Shown piece by piece: positions 22,847 through 29,368 of a stretch of 32,316 nucleotides of DNA. The DNA is from a virus. Within the stretch, counting starts at the first letter, position 1. Each line of letters opens with the position of its first letter. The translations under genes were made by a program, and so were the position numbers. Under the pieces are notes generated by a model. It worked only from the letters and a program-made list of their open reading frames with translations. It made no database searches and had not been told where the DNA came from. The stretch covers positions 1 to 32,316 of IMG/VR virus record IMGVR_UViG_3300041586_000059; one strand, given 5' to 3'.

Positions 22847-23443
22847 ATGTCAACCGCATATACCAAGCTCATTTCTTCGTCTACCACCAATGTACTTTCC
22901 CTTGGTGCTGCAAAAGATTCACTTCGAATCCCAGCAGATGACGTAGCTCAGGATAGCTTGATCACTACGTGCCTTCAGGCAGCAGTGAGATTTGCGGAGC
23001 AGCGTACCGAACGAATACTAAGCGAGTCTGTCTATCAGATCAGAATTCCTGCAACGCAGGCAAACATTGTGCTGCCATACCCTGACTTCATTCTGCTTAC
23101 CAAGCTGGAAGCCATGACCGCATCAGGACAGAGAACAGACTTGTACACCAACAACCCTGCATCAGGTAACCTGGCAGACTACATCACAGTAGATGACTGG
23201 TTGAATCCTGCGGAGATCACAGTGCTTGCAACAAACATCCCAGACACAGCGCTCTATTACATCCTCACTGTCAGCTTTGGCATGGGTACCTCAGTACCTG
23301 AGGATTTGCTGAATGCAATCAAGATGATGATCAATCACTTCTTTGATAATCCAAGCGAGGTAGTCTTAGGCAGGATCTCAACACAGGTACCCATGGGTGC
23401 AGATACCATCTTTGGCTTACACCATTTTAAGCGATTTGGATAA
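22847..23443 (+). CDS. Head-tail connector, gp6-like
   Basis: 198 residues. The helical start (LSLGAAKDSLRIPADDVAQDSLITTCLQAAVRFAEQRTERIL) and the C-terminal PEDLLNAIKMMINHFFDNPSEVV match the phage gp6-like / phiE125 gp8-type connector family that docks under the portal. It follows the capsid module in the usual order. Its stop overlaps the next start as TAATG. Confidence 0.85.
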   Translation: MSTAYTKLISSSTTNVLSLGAAKDSLRIPADDVAQDSLITTCLQAAVRFAEQRTERILSESVYQIRIPATQANIVLPYPDFILLTKLEAMTASGQRTDLYTNNPASGNLADYITVDDWLNPAEITVLATNIPDTALYYILTVSFGMGTSVPEDLLNAIKMMINHFFDNPSEVVLGRISTQVPMGADTIFGLHHFKRFG

Positions 23444-23784
23444 TGGCAATGGACCGCAGCATCAGCATCTATGAGCCTATCACCAGCAAGTCGGTATCAG
23501 GCATGGAGACTACCACTTATCGTAAGCTCCTGTCAGTACCCAACACATTTGCAGAAGTCATTTGGCAGACATCCAAAGCCAAGGAGCGAGACGAAGGAAA
23601 ACAACGGGTGGCGACAACCACCGCGGAGTTTCGGATCAGGTACAGAGCAGATCTCACGCAAGTGATGATCATCTACTCTGAAGGCCTGTACTACGACATT
23701 ATGAAAATCAATCCACTCGATAGAAGAAGATTTCTACTGGTGGAGGCTGAAGAAAAAGACAATGATTGGAGCATCCCTATATAG
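23443..23784 (+). CDS. Head closure protein (SPP1 gp16 / HK97 gp7-like)
   Basis: 113 residues, all-beta, with the family plan of the phage head-tail joining proteins: ISIYEPITSKSVSGMETTTYRKLLSVPNTFAEV, AKERDEGKQRVATTTAEFRIRYR, and the closing GLYYDIMKINPLDRRRFLLVEAEE. It seals the portal after packaging and links it to the tail. Overlaps the next gene by 23 bp. Confidence 0.85.
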   Translation: MAMDRSISIYEPITSKSVSGMETTTYRKLLSVPNTFAEVIWQTSKAKERDEGKQRVATTTAEFRIRYRADLTQVMIIYSEGLYYDIMKINPLDRRRFLLVEAEEKDNDWSIPI

Positions 23785-24148
23785 CCTGTTGACTGCACAT
23801 GCACCATTGATTGCTTTGGTGGGTAGCAAGATCTATCCTGTCCAGGCAAAGCAAGGCGAGAAAGATCCGATGGTAGTCTATGGCATTACCAAGCAACGCG
23901 CTGAGCCAACCAAAGCAGCTGCATCAATAGAAGATTATGTGATGATGGAAGTCGTCGTCTATGCAAAGGACTACGATCTCATGCACCAGATTTCCAAGGA
24001 AGTACGAAATGCCCTGGATAAGAAGTCAGGAACTATTGCCGGCAATATCATTTCAGAGATCAACTTCGAAGACTTCAGCGATGGCTGGGAGCAGGAGCGA
24101 GAGAGCTATGCAGGAGTTTCGATCTATCTAATCATTTCCACACCATGA
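23762..24148 (+). CDS. Tail completion protein, DUF3168 family
   Basis: 128 residues. SLYSLLTAHAPLIALVGSKIYPVQAKQG followed by DPMVVYGI and the later DYDLMHQISKEVRNALDK fits DUF3168, a family of tail terminator/completion proteins that cap the tail tube. Starts inside the end of the head-closure gene and couples to the next gene by ATGA. Confidence 0.82.
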   Translation: MIGASLYSLLTAHAPLIALVGSKIYPVQAKQGEKDPMVVYGITKQRAEPTKAAASIEDYVMMEVVVYAKDYDLMHQISKEVRNALDKKSGTIAGNIISEINFEDFSDGWEQERESYAGVSIYLIISTP

Positions 24149-24309
24149 GACTAAATACCTACGAGTGCATCCTTTCATTCTATTCTACTTCCTTGGAAAA
24201 GAGATTTGAGGTAGGTCAGCAAATCCGCGCACCAGCCATTTTGGGCAAAAGATGGGTGCGAAACAAAGTAGTAATTCTATCCAAAATCAATAAAACAACG
24301 AAGCTATGA
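24145..24309 (+). CDS. Small hypothetical protein, 54 aa
   Basis: 54 residues starting MRLNTYECILSFYSTSLEKR, basic, probably beta-rich (KRWVRNKVVILSKI). ATGA overlaps on both sides (24145-24148 and 24306-24309) give strong support for a real gene between tail completion and tail tube. No recognised family. Confidence 0.6.
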   Translation: MRLNTYECILSFYSTSLEKRFEVGQQIRAPAILGKRWVRNKVVILSKINKTTKL

Positions 24310-24710
24310 GCATGAATGGAACTAAGGTCATCACCAAATTTGCTGGGACCGCACTTGTAGGAGAAGTATCCTCCTCACAAGATCTTGCAATTGACTTGAT
24401 CGAGACTACGGTCAAAGGATCACCGGAGCGATCAAAGACGTATGAGTCCGGTGAAAATGGCATGACAATCTCCTGCGAAGCAAAGGTCAAGCAAACGGAT
24501 GGATCAGTCATTGTGGCACTGTTCATCGCAGCAAAGGCAGGCACAGCACAACCCACTATCGTATCATCAGAAGTGGAGGGAGACATACAGATTACAGGCA
24601 ATGGCCTATTGTCTGGCATCTCACTGAGTGAGCCACAGAATGACGTGCGGACTGTGACTTACAGCTTGACATTCACAGGCGAATACGCAGCAGCAGTAAT
24701 TTCCGCATAA
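24306..24710 (+). CDS. Major tail (tube) protein
   Basis: 134 residues, all-beta, with the major-tail-protein plan: an opening strand with ALVGEVSSSQDLAIDLIETTVKGSPERSKTYESGENGMTIS, then VKQTDGSVIVALFIAAKAG, and a closing strand (VRTVTYSLTFTGEY). This matches the TP901-1-like tube family by eye. Subunits stack as hexameric rings around the tape measure. A stable hairpin follows the stop. Confidence 0.85.
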   Translation: MSMNGTKVITKFAGTALVGEVSSSQDLAIDLIETTVKGSPERSKTYESGENGMTISCEAKVKQTDGSVIVALFIAAKAGTAQPTIVSSEVEGDIQITGNGLLSGISLSEPQNDVRTVTYSLTFTGEYAAAVISA

Positions 24711-24713
24711 ACC

Positions 24714-24738
24714 AATCCTTCCCACATCGGGGAGGATT
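24714..24738 (+). promoter_or_regulatory. Stem-loop after the tail-tube gene
   Basis: AATCCTTCCC (24714-24723) pairs with GGGGAGGATT (24729-24738), ten pairs with one G-U, and a 5-base loop. There is no T-run after it, so it is more likely an RNA-stabilising or attenuating hairpin than a full terminator. It mirrors the hairpin after the capsid gene. Confidence 0.5.
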
Positions 24739-24753
24739 TAAACCCGAACCAGC

Positions 24754-25077
24754 ATGATTGTAGACATTAACACACCAGAGGGCATCAAGTCATTACTCTT
24801 GGGCTATGAGACGCTCAAGCTTATTGCAGCACTCCAAAAGCAGGGAGACAAGACAGAGTTTGAATTGATTGAGCTGATTACCGTATCCGGGATCAATGTA
24901 TTTGCCAAGCGCAAAGGATTACCAGCAGTCACGCTTGATCAAGTGATTGAGTGGTTTGATGACCTTTCTATCTTTCAAACCGTGCAGGAGGCAATCACTG
25001 AATTCTCCGAAAATTTTACCAAGAAGGGATCTCTGAAACCAGAGACTCCGAAAGCAGCAAAGGCGGCGAAGAAGTAA
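24754..25077 (+). CDS. Tail assembly chaperone, first frame (gpG-like)
   Basis: 107 residues, mostly helical, with an Ala/Lys-rich end (PKAAKAAKK). Position between tail tube and tape measure is where tail chaperones lie in long-tailed phages. A second frame downstream (25089) is open back to 25002. The heptamer A-AAT-TTT at 25011 would allow -1 slippage into it, as in lambda gpG/gpGT. Without slippage the protein ends at 25077. Confidence 0.75.
   Translation: MIVDINTPEGIKSLLLGYETLKLIAALQKQGDKTEFELIELITVSGINVFAKRKGLPAVTLDQVIEWFDDLSIFQTVQEAITEFSENFTKKGSLKPETPKAAKAAKK
25011..25017 (+). other. Candidate -1 ribosomal slippery site
   Basis: AAATTTT, read in the chaperone frame as A-AAT-TTT, has the X-XXY-YYZ form. 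It lies inside the only window (25002-25077) where both frames are open. Slippage would join the first 88 codons to the frame that ends at 25526, giving a product of about 257 residues. No clear downstream pseudoknot was identified. Confidence 0.45.
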
Positions 25078-25088
25078 AACCCTTCACC

Positions 25089-25526
25089 ATGGAGGAGTGG
25101 CTGACCAAAAGTCAGGGAAAAGCCCTGGCACTGTTTGGCATCCTGCCAGATACCTTTTGGAATATGGAAGTATCCGAGCTCAATGCAGCACTAGAGCAGC
25201 ACGAGGCAAAGGATAGAGAATACCTGGAGCAGCGGAGGCTGACCAATTACATTATTGCCAAGCCTAACTTTGATCCAAAGAAAGCTACCCCATCCATGAC
25301 ACAGTTCCAGCCTTTCCCCTGGGACAAAGACCGGGTGAAGTCCCACACCTTTGAAGGCTATGATGCACAGATTGAATTTGCAATGCGAAGAGGAGTTACC
25401 GATTGGATACCCAATTACTGGTATGCACAATCTGAAACTTATAAACACTTAGCCAAAGATGTCACAGCCACAAGTAACGATGGAGGGATTGGATCTGCTA
25501 ATCAGGCAGCTGAAATCCATGCCTGA
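25089..25526 (+). CDS. Tail assembly chaperone, second frame (gpT-like)
   Basis: 145 residues from the ATG at 25089. The segment ALALFGILPDTFWNMEVSELNAALEQHEAKDREYLEQRRL matches the FW-x-x-x-x-x-EL pattern of phage tail chaperones. It may be made alone from its own ATG or as the C-terminal part of a -1 frameshift fusion with the gene at 24754. It overlaps the following gp10-like gene by 68 bp. Confidence 0.75.
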   Translation: MEEWLTKSQGKALALFGILPDTFWNMEVSELNAALEQHEAKDREYLEQRRLTNYIIAKPNFDPKKATPSMTQFQPFPWDKDRVKSHTFEGYDAQIEFAMRRGVTDWIPNYWYAQSETYKHLAKDVTATSNDGGIGSANQAAEIHA

Positions 25527-25947
25527 CAAAGCCAAGCGATCCACCCTGCTCAAGATTATCCGAAGAGTCACCGGTCCGGTAGTCGCAGCAGCACGGCATG
25601 AAGTGGCGCAGATCGAGGAGAAAGCTTTTTCTGAAGGCAGATTTCCCACCGGTAACCTGATGGAATCGATTGGCAACATCACCGGCAGATCAAAGGAGTA
25701 TCCTAACATTCAGGTAGGGCCACGGGCCAAAGGAAGATTCAAGGGTGCGCATGCACAGCTGATACAGTTTGGCACCAAGAACCGAAAGAATCGCTATGGC
25801 AAAAACAGAGGGAAGGTTACAGCAAATCCATTTATGCAGCGTGCCTTCGATAAGACTTTTCCAAGAGTCAAGAGTGACTTTGAAAAGCAAGTGGCAAAGG
25901 AAGTGGAGCGAATTGCTCGTCAAGAGCTTCGACCAACACAAAATTAA
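25459..25947 (+). CDS. HK97 gp10-like minor tail/neck protein
   Basis: 162 residues. The family pattern is clear: MEGLDLLIRQLKSMPDKAKRS, PVVAAARHEVAQ, GNLMESIGNITGRSKEYPNIQVGPRAKGRFKGAHAQLIQFGTKNR, and NPFMQRAFDKTFP. This family links head and tail or caps the tube, though here it lies after the chaperones. An in-frame ATG at 25480 would reduce the overlap with the upstream gene from 68 to 47 bp and is equally possible. Confidence 0.8.
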   Translation: MSQPQVTMEGLDLLIRQLKSMPDKAKRSTLLKIIRRVTGPVVAAARHEVAQIEEKAFSEGRFPTGNLMESIGNITGRSKEYPNIQVGPRAKGRFKGAHAQLIQFGTKNRKNRYGKNRGKVTANPFMQRAFDKTFPRVKSDFEKQVAKEVERIARQELRPTQN

Positions 25948-25959
25948 ACTACGGTACAA

Positions 25960-28167
25960 ATGGCATTAGCTAATGTAAATCTAAGATTTGGAATCAACCT
26001 GGATTCCTTTCGGTCAGGGTTGCAGCGTGCAGATCGGGAGCTGACCAGGTTTGGCACACGGATGACCAACATCGGGTCCAAGCTGTCACTGGCAATCACG
26101 CTTCCTATTATTGCCATCGGTGCTGCATCACTCAAGGCTGCATCAGATGCCGAAGAAACACAATCCAAATTTGACACCGTATTCAAGTCCATCCAAGGAG
26201 ATGCCGGAGCAGCATTCAAGACCTTGCGCAATGAATATGGATTATCAGGCACCGCAGCCAAGCAGCTACTCGGAGACACCGGTGACCTGTTGACAGGTTT
26301 TGGATTCTCACAAAAAGGCGCATTGGACCTATCGCTGGAAGTCAATAAGCTGGCAGTGGACTTGGCTTCATTCACCAACTTCAGTGGAGGTGCCAAAGGT
26401 GCATCAGCTGCCTTGACCTCAGCACTCCTTGGCGAACGGGAAGCACTCAAGTCGTTGGGTATTGCCATACTGGAATCTGATGTGTCACGGCAAGTAGCGA
26501 TCAACAGCGCCAATGGCTTAACCTTTGCGACGCATCGAGAAGCACAGGCACATGCTACCTTTCAGCTTGCGATACAGCAGTCGGGGAATGCAATCGGAGA
26601 TTACAGCAGGACAAAGGATAGTGCTGCCAACCAGACCAGATTATTCCAGGCACGTATGGAGGATCTGAGCGTATTGTTTGGGGCATACATCCTTCCCATG
26701 TTCACAGCGATCCTGGTCAAGGTCAATAGTCTGATCACCTTCTTTATCGGGCTGGATGATTCTACCAGAAAGATCATCCTGGTATTTGGAGGACTGGCAG
26801 CCGCAGTCGGGCCATTGTTGCTGGGCTTTGGACTGTTGGTCACTAAGATCATACCCATGATGAAGGCAGCATTTCTGGCACTCACACCGGCTTTGGGATT
26901 GATTGTCCTTAAGATTCTTGCAGTCGTCGCAGTTGCCGCAGCATTGGTGATCGTCGGCAAAGCGATCATGGACTCCTGGGAGAAAGTGACTGCCTTCTTT
27001 GGGCAGATGTGGAATAAGATCAAGCTGATGTTTGTCAATGGCGTGGTGGCTATACTCAAAGCCTTCAACGAGTTCACGTCAACCATTGGATTGGATTTCT
27101 CTGACACCATTGCAGGGATGGAAAAGGATGCCCAGGGAATCAAAAAAGCATTGGACGCCCAACCCGTAATAAAATTTGGCGATGTGCTTTCGGATATTGG
27201 GGGAAATATTGTCGAGACATTCACCTCGGTCAAAGAGTCAGTAATCGGTACCGGTAATGAGGTTGATTCACTGGGTGATACAGTTGATGGGCTGACCACT
27301 TCTTTTGAGGACTTTGCCAAAGCAGCAGCGATTGCAAATGAAGCAGTCTTTGCAAACTTTGCCAAGGAAGCAGCCGCCTTCAATGCCCAGATCACAGAGT
27401 CACAGCGACTGATCGATGGCATAGCTTCAGGATCTCAGAATATTCAGAATAAAGCAAGTGCGCCACTGTTGGATATTGATGTGGGAATGTCTGGCCCACC
27501 AAAGATTGAAATACCTGAAATTGATAAGAGTTCTAAATCAGCATTCATTTCCTCGCTGCAAGCGTTTGGTAGTGATGTTAACGGATTAATTGGTGATACA
27601 ATTACAGGAGCATTCACAAATATGTTTACCAACATTGGTGCAGCTATGGCAGCAGGAACAAGTGTCATAGGTGCCATTGGTAGTTCTATCCTAAAATCTC
27701 TAGGAGGGTTCCTTGGTCAGCTGGGTCAGATGATGATTACCTATGGTACTATGGCTATTGTGAAAGCAAAGCTTGATGCATCCATTGCCATACCAGGAGC
27801 AGGATTTGTAACAGGTCCGGCAGCCATTGCAGTTGGAGCAGCGTTGCTACTAGCTTCAGCAGCCATCGGAGCTTTTGCAGGTGGCAAATCAAGCAGTAGT
27901 AGCATAGGCGGTGCATTGGGTCCAGCATCCTCACAGCCAGCCAGAGCAATGGGTGGATCCGTGCAGTCAGGAGTTCCTTATCTGGTAGGAGAGCGAGGAC
28001 CGGAGATGTTCACCCCATCAGGATTTGGAAGTATCACCAATTCAAAAAATACAATGGGTGGAGGAATGGCACAATCAATTCACATCACTGGTAGACTGGT
28101 AGGCGCCGGAAAAGATTTAGTGGCAGTATTTGACGATTACGTACGAGTCAAGTCAAGAACAACATAG
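25960..28167 (+). CDS. Tape measure protein
   Basis: 735 residues, the longest gene lying wholly inside the window. The N-terminus has the tape-measure start LNVRFGINLDSFRSG-type pattern (residues 1-40). The middle has hydrophobic spans near 265-290, 300-340 and a third at about 610-640. The C-terminus carries the well-known motif SGVPYLVGERGPEMFTPSG (about 667-686). It sets tail length; at about 0.15 nm per residue this suggests a tail of roughly 110 nm. It is followed by a strong terminator, so the tail operon stops here before the accessory island. Confidence 0.93.
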   Translation: MALANVNLRFGINLDSFRSGLQRADRELTRFGTRMTNIGSKLSLAITLPIIAIGAASLKAASDAEETQSKFDTVFKSIQGDAGAAFKTLRNEYGLSGTAAKQLLGDTGDLLTGFGFSQKGALDLSLEVNKLAVDLASFTNFSGGAKGASAALTSALLGEREALKSLGIAILESDVSRQVAINSANGLTFATHREAQAHATFQLAIQQSGNAIGDYSRTKDSAANQTRLFQARMEDLSVLFGAYILPMFTAILVKVNSLITFFIGLDDSTRKIILVFGGLAAAVGPLLLGFGLLVTKIIPMMKAAFLALTPALGLIVLKILAVVAVAAALVIVGKAIMDSWEKVTAFFGQMWNKIKLMFVNGVVAILKAFNEFTSTIGLDFSDTIAGMEKDAQGIKKALDAQPVIKFGDVLSDIGGNIVETFTSVKESVIGTGNEVDSLGDTVDGLTTSFEDFAKAAAIANEAVFANFAKEAAAFNAQITESQRLIDGIASGSQNIQNKASAPLLDIDVGMSGPPKIEIPEIDKSSKSAFISSLQAFGSDVNGLIGDTITGAFTNMFTNIGAAMAAGTSVIGAIGSSILKSLGGFLGQLGQMMITYGTMAIVKAKLDASIAIPGAGFVTGPAAIAVGAALLLASAAIGAFAGGKSSSSSIGGALGPASSQPARAMGGSVQSGVPYLVGERGPEMFTPSGFGSITNSKNTMGGGMAQSIHITGRLVGAGKDLVAVFDDYVRVKSRTT

Positions 28168-28193
28168 GTTAGTGCTGGTTAGTTTTTTTCATC

Positions 28194-28224
28194 AAAGCCT
28201 TGGGATATTCCTAAGGCTTTTTTT
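28194..28224 (+). terminator. Terminator after tape measure (copy 1 of duplicated terminator)
   Basis: The stem AAAGCCTTGGGA (28194-28205) pairs with TCCTAAGGCTTT (28209-28220) with one G-U pair and a TAT loop, followed by a run of T to 28224. Bases from 28195 are identical over 29 bp to the terminator at 28956-28984. Confidence 0.9.
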
Positions 28225-28282
28225 ATTTGTAATAATATTATTACAAATAGTTTGACAAGTAATAATATTATTACTATATTAG
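28225..28282 (+). promoter_or_regulatory. Repressible promoter with two palindromic operators
   Basis: TTTG (28251-28254), a 20-bp spacer and TATATTAG (28275-28282) form a Bacteroidota-type promoter. The perfect palindrome GTAATAATATTATTAC occurs twice: at 28229-28244 (extended to a 24-bp perfect palindrome, 28225-28248) just before the -33 box, and at 28259-28274, filling the spacer. Their centres are 30 bp apart, about three helical turns. A dimeric repressor on both sites would shut the promoter. The HTH protein encoded second in the cassette is the likely repressor. Confidence 0.8.
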
Positions 28283-28326
28283 CATAAGCAAAAGGGAAAA
28301 GGTTCTCTTTCTAACCAAACAACATC

Positions 28327-28665
28327 ATGAGCAACTGGTCAAAAATAGAAGAAATAGCAATAGAGACAAGAAATAGTTTCAAGATGCCAGTGATAGAAAT
28401 AGCCTGCGGATATTGCGCTTCTTTTGCAAAGTTAATGTTTGATGCTTTGAAAGAATCAGGCATTGAGTCAGAGATAGTGGTAAACCGAGTTTTTACTCTT
28501 GATGATGAATTAGAAGGTTATCAGACAATTGAGTCTGAGTACTGCGAAGGCGAATATTCTCATTGTTACCTAAAAGTGGACGGATGGTTCTTTGATTCTT
28601 TTGATGTAGAAGGAGTTGAGACTGAGGATCAAATGACTTACTTAACTGAATTAGATAATTATTAA
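28327..28665 (+). CDS. Accessory protein with transglutaminase/papain-like Cys-His-Asp layout
   Basis: 112 residues, acidic. The order ACGYCASFAKLMFDALKESG (Cys27, Cys30), then EYSHCYLKVDGWFFDSFDV (His79, Asp90) looks like the catalytic Cys-His-Asp set of the transglutaminase-like cysteine peptidase superfamily, with Cys30 at the start of a helix and His-x10-Asp on neighbouring strands. No signal peptide, so it acts in the cytoplasm. First gene of a self-contained cassette with its own repressible promoter; lies 10 bp before the regulator gene. The substrate is unknown. Its acidic character also fits a protein-binding inhibitor, so enzyme activity is a hypothesis. Confidence 0.6.
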   Translation: MSNWSKIEEIAIETRNSFKMPVIEIACGYCASFAKLMFDALKESGIESEIVVNRVFTLDDELEGYQTIESEYCEGEYSHCYLKVDGWFFDSFDVEGVETEDQMTYLTELDNY

Positions 28666-28674
28666 CAGCCAAAT

Positions 28675-28950
28675 ATGAAAAACTGTGATAACTGCGGAAT
28701 TGAAGTCCAAGACATAAATAACTCCCTGTGCAATGCTTGCGGTGAGTCTATGTCAGCAGAATGGTTTGAGCCAAGCCATCTTAAATTCAAAAATCTAATG
28801 GCTGATCTTGATATGAACTATCGAGACATTGCTGACCTGCTTGGAATGAAATACAGTTCGGTTAAGAATCAGCTGGCACCGGCTAAGGAGCTTCCAAAAT
28901 GGGCGGTATCAATGTTGTTTGTCAGCGAGCAGTTGAAGGACAAAAGCTAA
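28675..28950 (+). CDS. Zinc-ribbon plus HTH regulator of the cassette
   Basis: 91 residues. An N-terminal zinc ribbon with two CxxC pairs (CDNCG at 4-8 and CNACG at 19-23) is followed by a helix-turn-helix (FKNLMADLDMNYRDIADLLGMKYSSVKNQLA, about 38-69) of XRE-like type and a last helix (WAVSMLFVSEQL). It follows the acidic gene within 10 bp and precedes the second terminator by 5 bp. It most likely binds the two 16-bp palindromes at 28229 and 28259 and represses its own operon. Binding is inferred. Confidence 0.7.
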   Translation: MKNCDNCGIEVQDINNSLCNACGESMSAEWFEPSHLKFKNLMADLDMNYRDIADLLGMKYSSVKNQLAPAKELPKWAVSMLFVSEQLKDKS

Positions 28951-28955
28951 CTTGT

Positions 28956-28984
28956 AAGCCTTGGGATATTCCTAAGGCTTTTTT
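28956..28984 (+). terminator. Terminator of the accessory cassette (copy 2)
   Basis: AAGCCTTGGGA (28956-28966), loop TAT, TCCTAAGGCTT (28970-28980), T-run to 28984. It is identical over 29 bp to the terminator after the tape measure (28195), so the same terminator closes the tail operon and the cassette. Confidence 0.9.
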
Positions 28985-29073
28985 CTTGACCTGGTAAACA
29001 CTTTTCCATAGCCTAACAATCCCAACAGCCAGACTAACATAATTAAAGGAATTACTAAAAAATCGCTGTCCAT
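28972..29073 (-). CDS. 33-residue membrane protein
   Basis: 33 residues starting MDSDFLVIPLIMLVWLLGLL, with one span (about 5-22) and a basic tail (KVFTRSRKKP). A perfect -7 box TAACTTTG (29121-29114) lies 41 bases before the ATG, the same spacing as for the secreted protein at 30604. The stop is inside the stem of the terminator. Could be a small toxin, a superinfection-exclusion peptide or a chance reading frame; the promoter is the main evidence. Confidence 0.4.
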   Translation of the reverse strand: MDSDFLVIPLIMLVWLLGLLGYGKVFTRSRKKP

Positions 29074-29111
29074 TTGTTTCAGATTAAATTTTTATGTTAG
29101 TTTGTTTTGCT

Positions 29112-29124
29112 AACAAAGTTAACA
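29112..29124 (-). promoter_or_regulatory. Minus-strand promoter-like motif (repeated motif, copy 3)
   Basis: AACAAAGTTAACA matches the core of the 18-mer at 6553 and 19124. On the minus strand it gives TAACTTTG (29121-29114), the Bacteroidota -7 consensus, facing the 33-residue gene. No good -33 box was found 17-22 bp upstream. Confidence 0.4.
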
Positions 29125-29182
29125 TTTATTATTTTTTCACGTATGTACTTGTAAATTAGATATTTTATGCGAAATTAGATGT

Positions 29183-29335
29183 GTCAAGTCAAATATTCCA
29201 AGGGTGGACAACTGCCCTGCTACTGTTAAGGGTTTTTTTATGCCCAACGATAAGCGGCGCTTAACCCCGTGTAAAGACTGTAATGGTTTTTGCAGCCCTT
29301 GGAAGAGGACTTGACAACGGGAAGTGGGCGCCGTT
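29183..29335 (+). ncRNA. c4-like antisense RNA upstream of the antirepressor
   Basis: The ends pair strongly. GTCAAGTC (29183-29190) pairs with GACTTGAC (29308-29315), and TTCCAAGGG (29196-29204) with CCCTTGGAA (29296-29304), 17 pairs around a small internal loop. Inside are CTGTAA/TTGCAG (29278-29283, 29290-29295), GTTAAG/CTTAAC (29225-29230, 29260-29265) and other short pairings. Two segments are perfectly complementary to the antirepressor leader. GTGGACAA (29204-29211) matches TTGTCCAC (29341-29348), and TTGGAAGA (29299-29306) matches TCTTCCAA (29360-29367), which ends one base before the ATG. GACTTG (29308-29313) also matches CAAGTC (29348-29353). A two-block antisense encoded just ahead of an antirepressor is the c4 plan of P1/P7. 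The promoter was not found. Confidence 0.65.
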
Positions 29336-29342
29336 CTTTTTT
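29316..29342 (+). terminator. Terminator between structured RNA and antirepressor
   Basis: AACGG (29316-29320) pairs with CCGTT (29331-29335) across a 10-base loop, followed by C and six T (29337-29342). It ends the structured RNA 26 bases before the antirepressor ATG. The weak 5-bp stem would allow some read-through into the antirepressor gene. Confidence 0.6.
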
Positions 29343-29368
29343 GTCCACAAGTCAAAAATTCTTCCAAA

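Noticed and set aside
25944-26513. 189-codon open frame on the minus strand
   Set aside because: Antisense to the start of the tape measure gene, with shadow-like composition and no promoter.
26601-27422. 273-codon open frame on the minus strand
   Set aside because: It lies fully inside the tape measure gene, has a Ser/Ala/Thr-rich shadow-like composition, no promoter and no neighbours.
29183-29335. 6S RNA as an explanation of the structured RNA
   Set aside because: There is no long rod with a central bubble; complementarity to the antirepressor leader explains the sequence better.
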